From Pseudomonas viridiflava (GTDB lineage Bacteria > Pseudomonadota > Gammaproteobacteria > Pseudomonadales > Pseudomonadaceae): 64,000 nt of DNA. The stretch spans positions 52,067 through 116,066 of the forward strand of contig NZ_UTBG01000106.1 of assembly GCF_900580675.1 (NCBI RefSeq), read 5' to 3'. This document shows positions 39,385 through 47,444 of the stretch, one piece after another; within the stretch, counting starts at the first letter, position 1, and each line of letters starts with the position of its first letter. The notes under the pieces were generated by a model. The model ran no database searches. It was not told the origin of the DNA and saw nothing but the letters and a program-made list of their open reading frames with translations. Both the position numbers and the translations under genes were made by a program.

Positions 39385-40077
39385 ATGACGATAAGAACGC
39401 AGGACACACTCAGGGCGCTGATTGCCCGGCGTAGCCGAGAGCTGGGTAAATCCATGACCCTGTTGGCCAAGGAAGCCGGCATTTCCCGGACCTATCTGTA
39501 TGGCCTGGCCGGCGGCGCCTCTCAGGATCCCTCGGTACGCACCCTGATCAAACTTGCGAAGGCACTCAAGGTGTCACCGCTGCTGCTGTTCCGCTACTTC
39601 GCCGACCTGGCCGGCGCACCGGCCGATACTTATTCAATGGCAACCACCAACCGCGCCATCGGCCTGCACGACTCCAGCGACATCGCTGTTTTCAACGCTG
39701 ACGTCACCACGCCCGACCAAACGGTGGTGCTGCCCGGCGAAATCTTCGAAAAAACCTGGGAAATCCAGAACCTCGGCGCCCGGCCATGGCGTGGCCGGCG
39801 ATTGGTGCGCGTCGATGGCGAATACGTCATCGCCCGACGCACCGACTGCGGCGCCCCCCTGGAAGTGGTGATGGACACGCACCTGCGCAGCCTGAGCAAT
39901 CAAATCACCATCACCGAAACCCTGCCGGGCCAGCCGGTGCATATCACCGTGGAATTCGCTGCGCCCAGGGAAACCTGCACGGTCACATCCATCTGGCGAA
40001 TCGAGGATGAACACGGGCAGCCCTGCTATGGTCCGGCGTTCATCCTGCATGTGATCGTCAACGTCATGGCGCGCTGA
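39385..40077 (+). CDS. XRE-family regulator with NBR1-Ig-like domain
   Basis: 230 residues. The N-terminal XRE helix-turn-helix spans about 8-72 (KSMTLLAKEAGISRTYLYGL). The C-terminal half (about 100-228) has FEKTWEIQNLGARPWRGRRL and ITVEFAAPRETCTVTSIWRI, the pattern of the NBR1-Ig-like (N_BRCA1_IG) domain, best known from eukaryotic autophagy receptors. It sits between two LysE-family exporter genes, so it may sense a ligand and control one or both. The stop is 1 bp from the end of the convergent exporter. Confidence 0.8.
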   Translation: MTIRTQDTLRALIARRSRELGKSMTLLAKEAGISRTYLYGLAGGASQDPSVRTLIKLAKALKVSPLLLFRYFADLAGAPADTYSMATTNRAIGLHDSSDIAVFNADVTTPDQTVVLPGEIFEKTWEIQNLGARPWRGRRLVRVDGEYVIARRTDCGAPLEVVMDTHLRSLSNQITITETLPGQPVHITVEFAAPRETCTVTSIWRIEDEHGQPCYGPAFILHVIVNVMAR

Positions 40078-40078
40078 C

Positions 40079-40714
40079 CTACCGCCGCCCTTCCACCGCC
40101 ATCCGCACCGCCAACCCCATCAGCACCGACCCCATCAACCAACGCTGCACCACCTGCCAACCCGGCCGGGTGACGAAAAACACCGCGATCGACCCCACCA
40201 TGCAGGCAATCATCGCGTTGACGCTCACACTGATGAGAATCTGCGTGAAGCCCAGCACCAGGGATTGCATCAGCACACTGCCGTGGCCAGTCGGGTCGAT
40301 GAATTGGGGCAGCAACGACAAATACATCACCGCCACTTTGGGGTTCAGCAGGTTGGTCACCAGCCCCATGGTGAACAGCTTGCGCGGGCTGTCCTGGGGC
40401 AGGGTCTGCACCTGGAACGGCGAACGGCCACCCGGCTTGATCGCCTGCCAGGCCAAATAAACCAGGTACAGCGCACCGCCCAATCGTAAGGCGTCGTAGG
40501 CAAAAGGCACCGCCATCACCAGCGCAGTGATGCCCAACGCCGCGCACAGCATGTACACCACAAACCCCAACGCTACGCCGCCCAGGGAAATAAACCCGGC
40601 CGTCCGACCCTGGCATATCGAGCGCGAAATGAGGTAAATCATGTTCGGGCCGGGCGTGAGTACCATGCCAAGTGAGATCAGCGCATAGGCCAGCCAGCTG
40701 GACAGTTCAGGCAT
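40079..40714 (-). CDS. LysE/RhtB-family translocator
   Basis: 211 residues with about six transmembrane segments, and the RhtB-type opening LISLGMVLTPGPNMIYLISR and TNLLNPKVAVMYLSLLPQFI. It exports homoserine/threonine or related amino acids. GGGAG lies 9 nt before ATG 40714. It converges on the XRE-NBR1 gene with no gap. Confidence 0.88.
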   Translation of the reverse strand: MPELSSWLAYALISLGMVLTPGPNMIYLISRSICQGRTAGFISLGGVALGFVVYMLCAALGITALVMAVPFAYDALRLGGALYLVYLAWQAIKPGGRSPFQVQTLPQDSPRKLFTMGLVTNLLNPKVAVMYLSLLPQFIDPTGHGSVLMQSLVLGFTQILISVSVNAMIACMVGSIAVFFVTRPGWQVVQRWLMGSVLMGLAVRMAVEGRR

Positions 40715-40869
40715 TGTTTGGCTCCCGGGTGTGTTCTGTCGACGCGAAACATTTAGCCAAGGTTGCAGGCTTGGACGCCATGGTAGGGCGTTCAAAATGC
40801 GCGCGTCAGATACAAATCCGCGAGTAAAACGTCATACACCGACCGCACCACTCACCCAAGGGCAGGCAC

Positions 40870-41241
40870 ATGATCGATTTCAACAACAAAGGCTTCTTCA
40901 AGCTCAAACAAAACAACGAATACGCCGAGCGGGTTTCATCCTTGCTGCTCGACGGCGAAAATGTCGTCGACGCTTACAAATCCATGCGCGACGGCGTGGT
41001 GTTCACCACCAAGCGCATCATCGCGGTGAACGTGCAGGGGATCACCGGCAGCAAGAAGGATTTCACCTCGCTGCCGTATAAAAATATCGTGGCGTATTCG
41101 GTGGAGACGTCCGGGACTTTTGATCTGGATTCGGAGCTGGAGATCTATTTCTCGTCGCTGGGGAAGGTGAAGTTCGAGTTCACCGGGAAGACGTCGATTG
41201 TGGAAATTTCCAGGCTCATCTCCAAACATTTGCTGACGTGA
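40870..41241 (+). CDS. PH-domain protein (YvbH/bPH-type)
   Basis: 123 residues, almost all one bacterial PH domain: DGVVFTTKRIIAVNVQGITG, then KKDFTSLPYKNIVAYSVETSG and LEIYFSSLGKVKFEFTG, ending in a helix. Many Pseudomonas carry such single-domain proteins; the function is not known. It is a single gene between the exporter and the toxin. Confidence 0.8.
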   Translation: MIDFNNKGFFKLKQNNEYAERVSSLLLDGENVVDAYKSMRDGVVFTTKRIIAVNVQGITGSKKDFTSLPYKNIVAYSVETSGTFDLDSELEIYFSSLGKVKFEFTGKTSIVEISRLISKHLLT

Positions 41242-41339
41242 TCTCGCGGCCACCTCCTTCAGCCCGTCCGGGAACGCGATGACTTTTCCCACGTAAGCCA
41301 TCGAACAAAGCCGATATCCGCTTCTGTCTTCCGCTCTTA

Positions 41340-41369
41340 GGCTCACTTCCTCGCACAAGGAGGTGAGCC
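41340..41369 (+). promoter_or_regulatory. Hairpin burying the Shine-Dalgarno sequence of the toxin gene
   Basis: GGCTCACTTCCT (41340-41351) pairs with AGGAGGTGAGCC (41358-41369) over 12 bp with one T-G pair and a 6-nt loop. The AGGAGG of the toxin gene is wholly inside the stem, and the ATG at 41374 follows 4 nt after it. Translation should be low unless the stem is opened. Confidence 0.7.
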
Positions 41370-41373
41370 CGTC

Positions 41374-42528
41374 ATGTCTGAGCGCTTTTACCCGATCACC
41401 GAAGAAGAACAACTCAAGCGACGAATTCTGATTCCTCAGCCGCCGCGTGCGCGCTACTCACGGACTATCGAGCTATCCGACTCAACCCCCGCCCCTGCAC
41501 CTACGCGCGCCAAGCTTCCCGGCTGCGTTTTTATCAAACCCTGCCAACTGGCCGATGGCATCACTGACTACGCAGACCCCACGGGTTACGTGCCCCTTGA
41601 GCTGATCAAGGAATACGGCCATTTCAGCCTGTTGGGCGGGCGCGAGGTGGACGGTCGGGGCGCGGTTGCGTTGCGCAAGATCAGCGGCAGCGCCTTGCCG
41701 GTGGGTTTGGGTCAGCTAGCGTTACGTACGGCGGCTCTGGAGTCGGCTGCTGCTGCCGTAGGGTCTGTGGCGGCGGGCTTGTTAGGCGGGTTGGTAGCAC
41801 TGGCGTGGCCATCGGAACTGGGCGACAGCGCGCTTTACTCAGATGAGCAATTGCGCTCGATGCAAAAGGCGCGCTCGCAGATGCGCTTGCATGTGGAGCA
41901 GCGTGAGGACGGCACGCTCAAGGGCTATGGGTTTTACACCGGTAACAATCCCGACTGGCAGATGATTGATGTGGTGCAGTTTCAAAACCGGGCCGATCAG
42001 TTTGTCGCTGATTTGGGTGAGGGTGTGGAGCTGATCTGGACGCCTGCCGTAGACCCGAGTGACACGTTAGGTATTCCGGCCTTGGAGGCTGCGCCGCAAG
42101 CGCCGGTGATCTGGATTTATCCACCGACGGAGCAAGCGGCGCAGATTCTGGTGAACCCGATTTATCCGCCGGAATATCGCGATTTTATTCTGGTGTTTCC
42201 GGTGGAGTCGGGGGTTCGGCCGCTGTATGTGGTGGTCAGTGTCAAGGCTGGGGATCACAAGTACCACAAGGCGCCTAATACTGAAAAAATAACTGGCTTT
42301 GCAAACTTGATAAAAGCAAAACCCATGACTCCCAGGCAGGGAGGTGCCGGGTTAAGAGAGCGTTGGATCGAGGATAAAGGCCGGAGAATCTATGAATGGG
42401 ATTCTCAACATGGTGAGTTGGAAGTCTATCTGGCAAGTGATGGGAGTCATCTAGGTGCGTTCAGCCACATCACCGGCGAGCAGCTAAAAGGACCGAAGAA
42501 AAAACGAAATATCAGCAAATATCTGTGA
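41374..42528 (+). CDS. S-type pyocin domain toxin with colicin E3-type rRNase domain
   Basis: 384 residues. The N-terminal part (to about 150) holds CVFIKPCQLADGITDYADPT and GHFSLLGGREVDGRGAVALR, then a Gly/Ala-rich hydrophobic stretch (about 112-150). An S-type pyocin domain covers about 155-295. The C-terminal 80 residues match the colicin E3/cloacin cytotoxic domain (IYEWDSQHGELEVY) with catalytic D343, H346 and E350. E3 enzymes cut 16S rRNA at the decoding A site. The protein is much shorter than classical S pyocins and shows no receptor-binding domain, so delivery may differ. The DNA becomes AT-richer from about 42270, where the nuclease part begins. The immunity gene follows after 7 bp. 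Confidence 0.88.
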   Translation: MSERFYPITEEEQLKRRILIPQPPRARYSRTIELSDSTPAPAPTRAKLPGCVFIKPCQLADGITDYADPTGYVPLELIKEYGHFSLLGGREVDGRGAVALRKISGSALPVGLGQLALRTAALESAAAAVGSVAAGLLGGLVALAWPSELGDSALYSDEQLRSMQKARSQMRLHVEQREDGTLKGYGFYTGNNPDWQMIDVVQFQNRADQFVADLGEGVELIWTPAVDPSDTLGIPALEAAPQAPVIWIYPPTEQAAQILVNPIYPPEYRDFILVFPVESGVRPLYVVVSVKAGDHKYHKAPNTEKITGFANLIKAKPMTPRQGGAGLRERWIEDKGRRIYEWDSQHGELEVYLASDGSHLGAFSHITGEQLKGPKKKRNISKYL

Positions 42529-42535
42529 GGGCTAC

Positions 42536-42793
42536 ATGGGACTAAAAGTGAGATTGGAATGGTTCGACAGAACGACAGAGCGGCTGCGCGGAACGGAGGA
42601 CTCAGCAGACTTGGGAGATGACTACTCCTTGATTTCCAAGCTTGGGCTGTCGGCAGCCGAGGACGTCAATAACGGCATGTTTGAACTGCGCAGAGAGTGG
42701 CTACCACTGATAGGGACATACTTTTCTCATGAAATTGCTCTTTCAGAAAGCGACTACTTCATCGCGCTTGATCACGAAGATGCAAACGAATAA
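42536..42793 (+). CDS. Colicin E3-type immunity protein
   Basis: 85 acidic residues. MGLKVRLEWFDRTTERLRGT, then SADLGDD and EWLPLIGTYFSHEI, match the ImmE3/cloacin immunity family, which binds the nuclease domain with high affinity. It starts 7 bp after the toxin gene and is almost surely co-transcribed with it. Confidence 0.9.
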   Translation: MGLKVRLEWFDRTTERLRGTEDSADLGDDYSLISKLGLSAAEDVNNGMFELRREWLPLIGTYFSHEIALSESDYFIALDHEDANE

Positions 42794-42817
42794 CACAGAC
42801 TTCGGGAATTCAGCTTC

Positions 42818-43441
42818 ATGCGCAGACTGTCACTGACAAACAAAAAACTCCGCAACGTCCCCAGACACCTCAGAGCCCTGACCCGTTGGGCAGATAGCTT
42901 CGAAGGCTGCTTTTACGAACACTTACCGCCGCAACCCGACTATGTAGACGTAAAAATCCCGGTTATCGAAAACCTTGTTGAAGGCAATCAAACCACACCG
43001 GAAATCCTGGCGCATTGCGCTCAACAGTTGATCAACGTAGCAGGCCACCTGTTTGAAGCACGATCAGGCGATGCCCCTGAGTGCTGGATTGTCGCCTGCA
43101 TCATGGTCCCGGATATGTTCTCGAGCCGGGTCTGTGTCTACACCGACAAAGCCCGCTTTCTCGGCCACACGCAACCCTTCGATTACGATTACTTCCGCCA
43201 AACCCGTATCACCGGCCGAAGCCTCGCTCGCGAATGGGGGCTGATCGTTCCGACAGGCCTGCGCGAAGTTGGTTCTCACTTCATCCACGAGGACGAAACA
43301 GGAAACGTCTTCGAGTCAGAGCATTGGTACTTCGGCGAAGTCAGCACGGCCGATGAAGACCCTGGCGGCGAGCGCTGGAAGTATCGAACGTTCAGGTCCT
43401 TCCAAGTGCAGCATCCGCATTTGTTTGGTCCGTCCACTTAA
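42818..43441 (+). CDS. DUF3916 domain protein in the toxin island
   Basis: 207 residues, without membrane segments. RRLSLTNKKLRNVPRHLRAL, then FEGCFYEHLPP and REVGSHFIHEDETGN, fit DUF3916 as I remember it. It is 24 bp after the immunity gene and probably in the same transcript. The function is unknown; genes in this place often encode immunity proteins for toxins lost from the locus, which is a guess here. Confidence 0.65.
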   Translation: MRRLSLTNKKLRNVPRHLRALTRWADSFEGCFYEHLPPQPDYVDVKIPVIENLVEGNQTTPEILAHCAQQLINVAGHLFEARSGDAPECWIVACIMVPDMFSSRVCVYTDKARFLGHTQPFDYDYFRQTRITGRSLAREWGLIVPTGLREVGSHFIHEDETGNVFESEHWYFGEVSTADEDPGGERWKYRTFRSFQVQHPHLFGPST

Positions 43442-43557
43442 TCCGCCTTACCTCCACTGCCCCCAATGAGCGCCAGATTTCCCGGGGCCTTCATATCAAA
43501 TACCTGCTGCGCACATGTCGAAGAGTGGAATTTGAACGGGAACGCCAGCAAACCTTC
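43438..43557 (-). pseudogene. Fragment of the neighbouring lipoprotein gene
   Basis: The minus strand encodes AFPFKFHSSTCAQQVFDMKA and PGNLALIGGSGGKAD, then a stop. This corresponds to the last ~40 residues of the lipoprotein at 44071-44643 (VEFQFTPSRSACAQQVFDIT, DPANRVLLDGAGSETKAG). There is no start or signal peptide. It is a truncated copy left between the DUF3916 gene and the second immunity gene. Confidence 0.7.
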
Positions 43558-43605
43558 CAGCTGCGTGTTCGCCGGCGCCATTACCGATAGAGAGAAGCTT
43601 CTAAA

Positions 43606-43893
43606 ATGGCAATGAAAATCAGATTGCGATGGTACGAAAAACACAGCAATGACTTGAAGGCGGAAGAGTATTCAGCGGATTTCGAGGATTCAGACAGTGT
43701 CTTTGAAGCGTTAGGTTTAGGCCAGGAGACTGCGATATATGCTGACGTATTCAATGTGCTGCCTAACTGGTTGAGGATTATTCAGCCGTACTTTCAGCAC
43801 ACAATTGAACTTGGCCAATTCGACTACCAAATCTCCTTCCGCTACCAAAGCGCCTGGCCGCCACCGCCAAAACAAACCAGGCAGGCGTCTTGA
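43606..43893 (+). CDS. Second (orphan) colicin E3-type immunity protein
   Basis: 95 acidic residues. MKIRLRWYEKHSNDLKAEEY, SADFEDSDSV and NWLRIIQPYFQHTIELGQFD align with the first immunity protein (SADLGDD, EWLPLIGTYFSHEI) but are clearly diverged. There is no toxin gene before it, so it may protect against a relative's toxin of another specificity. The C-terminal PPPPKQTRQAS tail is unusual for the family. Confidence 0.85.
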   Translation: MAMKIRLRWYEKHSNDLKAEEYSADFEDSDSVFEALGLGQETAIYADVFNVLPNWLRIIQPYFQHTIELGQFDYQISFRYQSAWPPPPKQTRQAS

Positions 43894-44035
43894 TGCAAGG
43901 GAGCCCATATTTAAAAAACCCTTTCTCTATCGCTCAGTCATTACCCGAACCCATGGCGTGCTCCACGGCAGTTGTCGCGCCTACAGGTAAGAATGGCGCA
44001 AAAGGTCTGGTATTGGCCCAGCCTTTACCAAGCAA

Positions 44036-44056
44036 ACGGTGGGCAACGCCCACCGT
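44036..44056. terminator. Perfect hairpin between the immunity and lipoprotein genes
   Basis: ACGGTGGGC-AAC-GCCCACCGT, in the convergent gap. No long T-run, so termination is only likely. Confidence 0.45.
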
Positions 44057-44070
44057 CCAATCAACGCCAC

Positions 44071-44643
44071 TTACCCTGCCTTCGTCTCACTCCCCGCGCC
44101 ATCAAGCAACACCCGATTCGCCGGGTCCGTAATATCAAACACCTGCTGTGCGCACGCCGAACGACTAGGTGTGAACTGAAACTCCACTAAATACACCTTC
44201 GCCTTCTCCGGGATGAACGTACTTTCCGGCGGCACGCAGCTGTAATAAGCCCCATTGCCGATGCTTCCGGCCCTGCCGAACACGGTGAGTTTCTTGCCTG
44301 GGTCCGCCTGGATTTCCAACTGCGGAAAACGCTTCAAGCCTGCACTGGCGACTGTCTGGTTGAGCTTGGCGATCCAGTTGAAAACCCGGCCTTCACCGGT
44401 GTCCACCACGGTGCCGAGGGTTTCCGCACGTTGGTCGGGGTCGCCTTCGCGACTGATAGAGAATTCGACGGGGTTAGTGCCACCGTAGGCCTTCATGATG
44501 ACCTTGGCATGCTCGGCATCCACAGCCACGGTTTTCTGGCGAAACTGGATACCGTCCTTGAGCAGGCTGGGCGACGAGTCGCGTTGATTGGATTGGCAGG
44601 CGCCGAGTGAGAGGGCGATGCAGAGCAGTGCGATGCGCTTCAT
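44071..44643 (-). CDS. Lipoprotein, unknown
   Basis: 190 residues with a lipobox LGAC (Cys16) after MKRIALLCIALS, and a beta-rich periplasmic part (EFQFTPSRSACAQQVFDITD near the end). The family is not recognised. A copy of its last ~40 residues exists at 43438-43557, so this gene took part in rearrangement of the toxin island. Confidence 0.8.
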   Translation of the reverse strand: MKRIALLCIALSLGACQSNQRDSSPSLLKDGIQFRQKTVAVDAEHAKVIMKAYGGTNPVEFSISREGDPDQRAETLGTVVDTGEGRVFNWIAKLNQTVASAGLKRFPQLEIQADPGKKLTVFGRAGSIGNGAYYSCVPPESTFIPEKAKVYLVEFQFTPSRSACAQQVFDITDPANRVLLDGAGSETKAG

Positions 44644-44780
44644 GGGATGTCCTTATCGGTATGAGAGTGATGACTGGACCCGAGTTTAAACAAATTGTTC
44701 CGCACTGGGACGCTTGCCTGTCGGGCTCAAGGAGAGCAGCGATACAGGGATTGCGGTCCGGCAGGCAAACCGAGGTGATC

Positions 44781-44998
44781 CCTTCGCAGCCTCGCCTGGG
44801 CTCGACAGCTCCCACATTTGATCCGCGTCGCGGCGGCAATTTCGCTCACATTTCAGACCGAAATACTGCCGACACCACTAATCCCCTGTGGGAGCTGTCG
44901 AGCTTCAGCGAGGCTGCGAAAGCGGTGTATCAGCCGAAGAAAATGCCCGCAATGCCAACGCTTTCGCAGACTCGCCAGGGCTCGACAGCTCCCACATT
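44781..44998. repeat. Three variant REP units
   Basis: The 375-bp gap between the lipoprotein and sensor kinase genes holds CTCGACAGCTCCCACATTTG at 44801-44820, the inverse CTGTGGGAGCTGTCGAGCTT at about 44886-44905, and CTCGACAGCTCCCACATTGG at 44981-45000. They share the CGACAGCTCCCACA core, a REP variant different from the commoner type here. No gene is seen in the gap. Confidence 0.8.
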
Positions 44999-45018
44999 GG
45001 GTCGGCGGAACGACCGAT

Positions 45019-46371
45019 TCAGGCGCTCTCAAACACCAATCGCGCAGATAACCCACCCTGCTCCAGGTTATGCAACGCCAGCCGACAGCCGATCTTGCCC
45101 ACGATCATCTGCACGATCGCCAACCCCAACCCCGCGCCATTGGCATTGCCGCGGCTGTAAAACCTTTCGCACAAACGCTCCATTTCCGCCTCTTCAATGC
45201 CTGGCCCCTGGTCTTCCACGCTCAGGCAGTGGGCGCCAATCACGACTTTCACTTCGCTGCCCGCCGGTGAAAAATTCAGCGCATTGGTGACCAGGTTTTG
45301 CAGGGCGATGGCCAGTGCAACAGGCTCGGTTTGCACCCAGCATTCCTCGTCACCTTCCAGCACCAGTTCCACACCTTTTTCCATGGCCAGCGGCGCCAGT
45401 TCGGCGAGTTCTTCGCGTACCAGTTCGGTGAGTTGCACGCGAATGCGCGTGGGATTGTGAAGGTGCGGTTCGATGCGGGCCATGGTCAGCAGTTGGCTGC
45501 CGATGCGGGTGGCGCGGTCGACGCCGTTGACCAGGAAGTCCAGGGCCTCGCGGCGTTGTTCATCGGTTGCGGCGCTTTGGGCGTTTTGCGCGTGGATGCG
45601 CAGGATCGCCAAAGGTGTGCGCAGTTCATGGGCGGCGTCGGCGATGAAGCGGCGTTCGCGTTCGAGCAGGTCATCGACTTGCACCAACAGCCGGTTGAGC
45701 GCGGTTTGCATGGGTTCCAGGTCGGTCAGCAACGGTTTGAGGTGCAGCGGTTGCAAGGTAGTGGCGGTTCGCCCGCGAATCGACTGGGCCATGGCGCGCA
45801 GGGGTTTGAGACCCCAGCCAATCACCAGCCAGATCAACACGGTGAGCAGCGGCACGCCGATCAGGATAGGCCAGAGGGTATGGCGCACGATGCGCTGGAT
45901 CAGGTCCTGGCGAATGTCGTCGCGCTCGCCCACCCAAATCAGCAGGCCCTGTTGCGGGTCGGCGAGCAGGAAGGCGCACCAGTCGTTGCCGTTGTCGATC
46001 AGGTCGTGGGAGCCGAGGGACGTCGGCGGCGAAGCCAGCACAGGCGCCTCGGCAGAACGCACCAGCAGCCGGCCATCGGTGCGCCACACCTGGAAGGTCA
46101 GGCGGGTTTCATAGGGATGAGCAACGCCCTCTTCGCCTACCCGGCTCATGGCCTGGTCAAAGGCTTGGTAGAGGCGGTCCCAATCGGCCTCGCCGGGGCC
46201 GCGCTGGCGCAGCACGCCTTGCAGCAGGCGCGCACTCTGGGCGAGCTGGGCGTCGTAGACTTCCTCGATTTCATGGTGGCTGTCACGCAGCACCAGCCAG
46301 CTGATCAGCGCATTGCCCAACAGGATCAGGACCAAAACGGGGATGAGGATGCGCGCGCGAACCGAGCTCAT
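45019..46371 (-). CDS. Sensor histidine kinase
   Basis: 450 residues. Transmembrane segments at about 8-28 and 168-190 enclose a periplasmic sensor domain. HAMP follows (about 190-240), then HisKA with the phospho-His in DAAHELRTPLAIL, and HATPase with NLVTNALNFSP, VEDQGPGIEEAE and GAGLGLAIVQMI. It resembles the QseC/TctE class. It overlaps its response regulator by 4 bp. The ligand is not known; the PepSY/b561 genes diverging from it are possible targets. Confidence 0.93.
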   Translation of the reverse strand: MSSVRARILIPVLVLILLGNALISWLVLRDSHHEIEEVYDAQLAQSARLLQGVLRQRGPGEADWDRLYQAFDQAMSRVGEEGVAHPYETRLTFQVWRTDGRLLVRSAEAPVLASPPTSLGSHDLIDNGNDWCAFLLADPQQGLLIWVGERDDIRQDLIQRIVRHTLWPILIGVPLLTVLIWLVIGWGLKPLRAMAQSIRGRTATTLQPLHLKPLLTDLEPMQTALNRLLVQVDDLLERERRFIADAAHELRTPLAILRIHAQNAQSAATDEQRREALDFLVNGVDRATRIGSQLLTMARIEPHLHNPTRIRVQLTELVREELAELAPLAMEKGVELVLEGDEECWVQTEPVALAIALQNLVTNALNFSPAGSEVKVVIGAHCLSVEDQGPGIEEAEMERLCERFYSRGNANGAGLGLAIVQMIVGKIGCRLALHNLEQGGLSARLVFESA

Positions 46372-47030
46372 GGTTTGAGCACCAACACGTAGCCGACACC
46401 ACGCACGGTGCGGATCAGCTCGGCCGGAAGTTTTTTGCGCAGGTTGTGGATAAGCACTTCCAGCGTGTTGCTCTCAACCCGGTCCTGCCAGCCGTATAGC
46501 GCGCGGGACAGGCGCTCGCGGGTGACCACCTTGCCGGGGCGCACCATCAGTTGGTGCAGCAGCTGGTATTCCATTGGCGTAACGATGATTTCTGCGTCTT
46601 GATGGCGCACTTGTTGGGTGGCCGGGTCGAGGCTGACGCCGGCGTGTTCCAGCATCGGCTGCGCACGGCCCTGGCTGCGGCGCAACAAGGCACGTACGCG
46701 GGCCTTGAGCTCTTCCACGTCGAAGGGTTTGACCAGATAGTCGTCGGCGCCCGCGTCCAGCCCGGCGATGCGTTCGGCAGTGCCGTCGCGTGCGGTGAGG
46801 ATCAACACCGGCAGGTCATGTTGCTCGGCGCGCAGTTGCTGCAACAGGTCCAGGCCATCAAGGCGCGGCAGGCCGAGGTCGAGCAGCAGCAGGTCGAAGC
46901 TTTCCGTGCGCAAGGCATGCAGCGCGGCGATGCCGTCCTGCAGCCAATCGAGGGTGTAGCCCTCGGCGCCCAGGGCCACGCGTATCCCTTGGCCGAGGGC
47001 TCGGTCATCTTCGACAAGGAGTAGGCGCAT
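46368..47030 (-). CDS. OmpR-family response regulator
   Basis: 220 residues. The receiver domain has acidic residues LLVEDD, the phospho-Asp in LLLLDLGLP (about D51) and the conserved Lys in LVKPF. A winged-helix DNA-binding domain follows (about 125-220, VTPMEYQLLHQLMVRPGKVV). The pair resembles QseB/PmrA-type systems. It lies divergent from the PepSY gene, 147 bp apart. Confidence 0.94.
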   Translation of the reverse strand: MRLLLVEDDRALGQGIRVALGAEGYTLDWLQDGIAALHALRTESFDLLLLDLGLPRLDGLDLLQQLRAEQHDLPVLILTARDGTAERIAGLDAGADDYLVKPFDVEELKARVRALLRRSQGRAQPMLEHAGVSLDPATQQVRHQDAEIIVTPMEYQLLHQLMVRPGKVVTRERLSRALYGWQDRVESNTLEVLIHNLRKKLPAELIRTVRGVGYVLVLKP

Positions 47031-47177
47031 AGCAGAATCTCTGGAGGAATCGGCGGCATCATGCCGGGTTCAGGCCTGCACCCTTTCAGCAAAGATGTTA
47101 CGGCTCGTTGCCAACTAAGGTTGCATTAATGTTGGTTTTGCACTTTGCGGGCTCCTCTATCTGCCGAGAGCTTTTCC

Positions 47178-47444
47178 ATGCGCAAAATTCTCCTGCTGTC
47201 CCTGATCATTGCCAGCCCCCTGGCGGTCGCCGGCCCGCAATGCACCACCGCCGAGCGCTCGCAATGGCAGGACGAAAAAGCCTTCCAGGACAAGCTCAAG
47301 GCCGAAGGCTACACGATCAGCAAGTTCAAGGTCACGGATGGCAACTGCTACGAAATCTATGGCTTCGACAAAGACAAACGCAAAGTCGAGATCTACCACG
47401 ATCCTGTCACCGGCAAGGCCGTGAAGACTGAGATCAAAGGTTGA
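47178..47444 (+). CDS. PepSY domain protein, periplasmic
   Basis: 88 residues with a signal peptide (MRKILLLSLIIASPLAVAG) and one PepSY-like domain (FQDKLKAEGYTISKFKVTDG, VEIYHDPVTGKAVKTEI). Such small proteins often accompany cytochrome b561 genes and two-component systems. ATG 47178 gives a clean signal peptide. Its stop shares a base with the next start (TGATG). Confidence 0.88.
   Translation: MRKILLLSLIIASPLAVAGPQCTTAERSQWQDEKAFQDKLKAEGYTISKFKVTDGNCYEIYGFDKDKRKVEIYHDPVTGKAVKTEIKG

Noticed and set aside
41242..41373. LexA or pyocin P-box before the toxin gene
   Set aside because: No CTGT-N8-ACAG pattern or tandem ATTG-type boxes could be found by eye.
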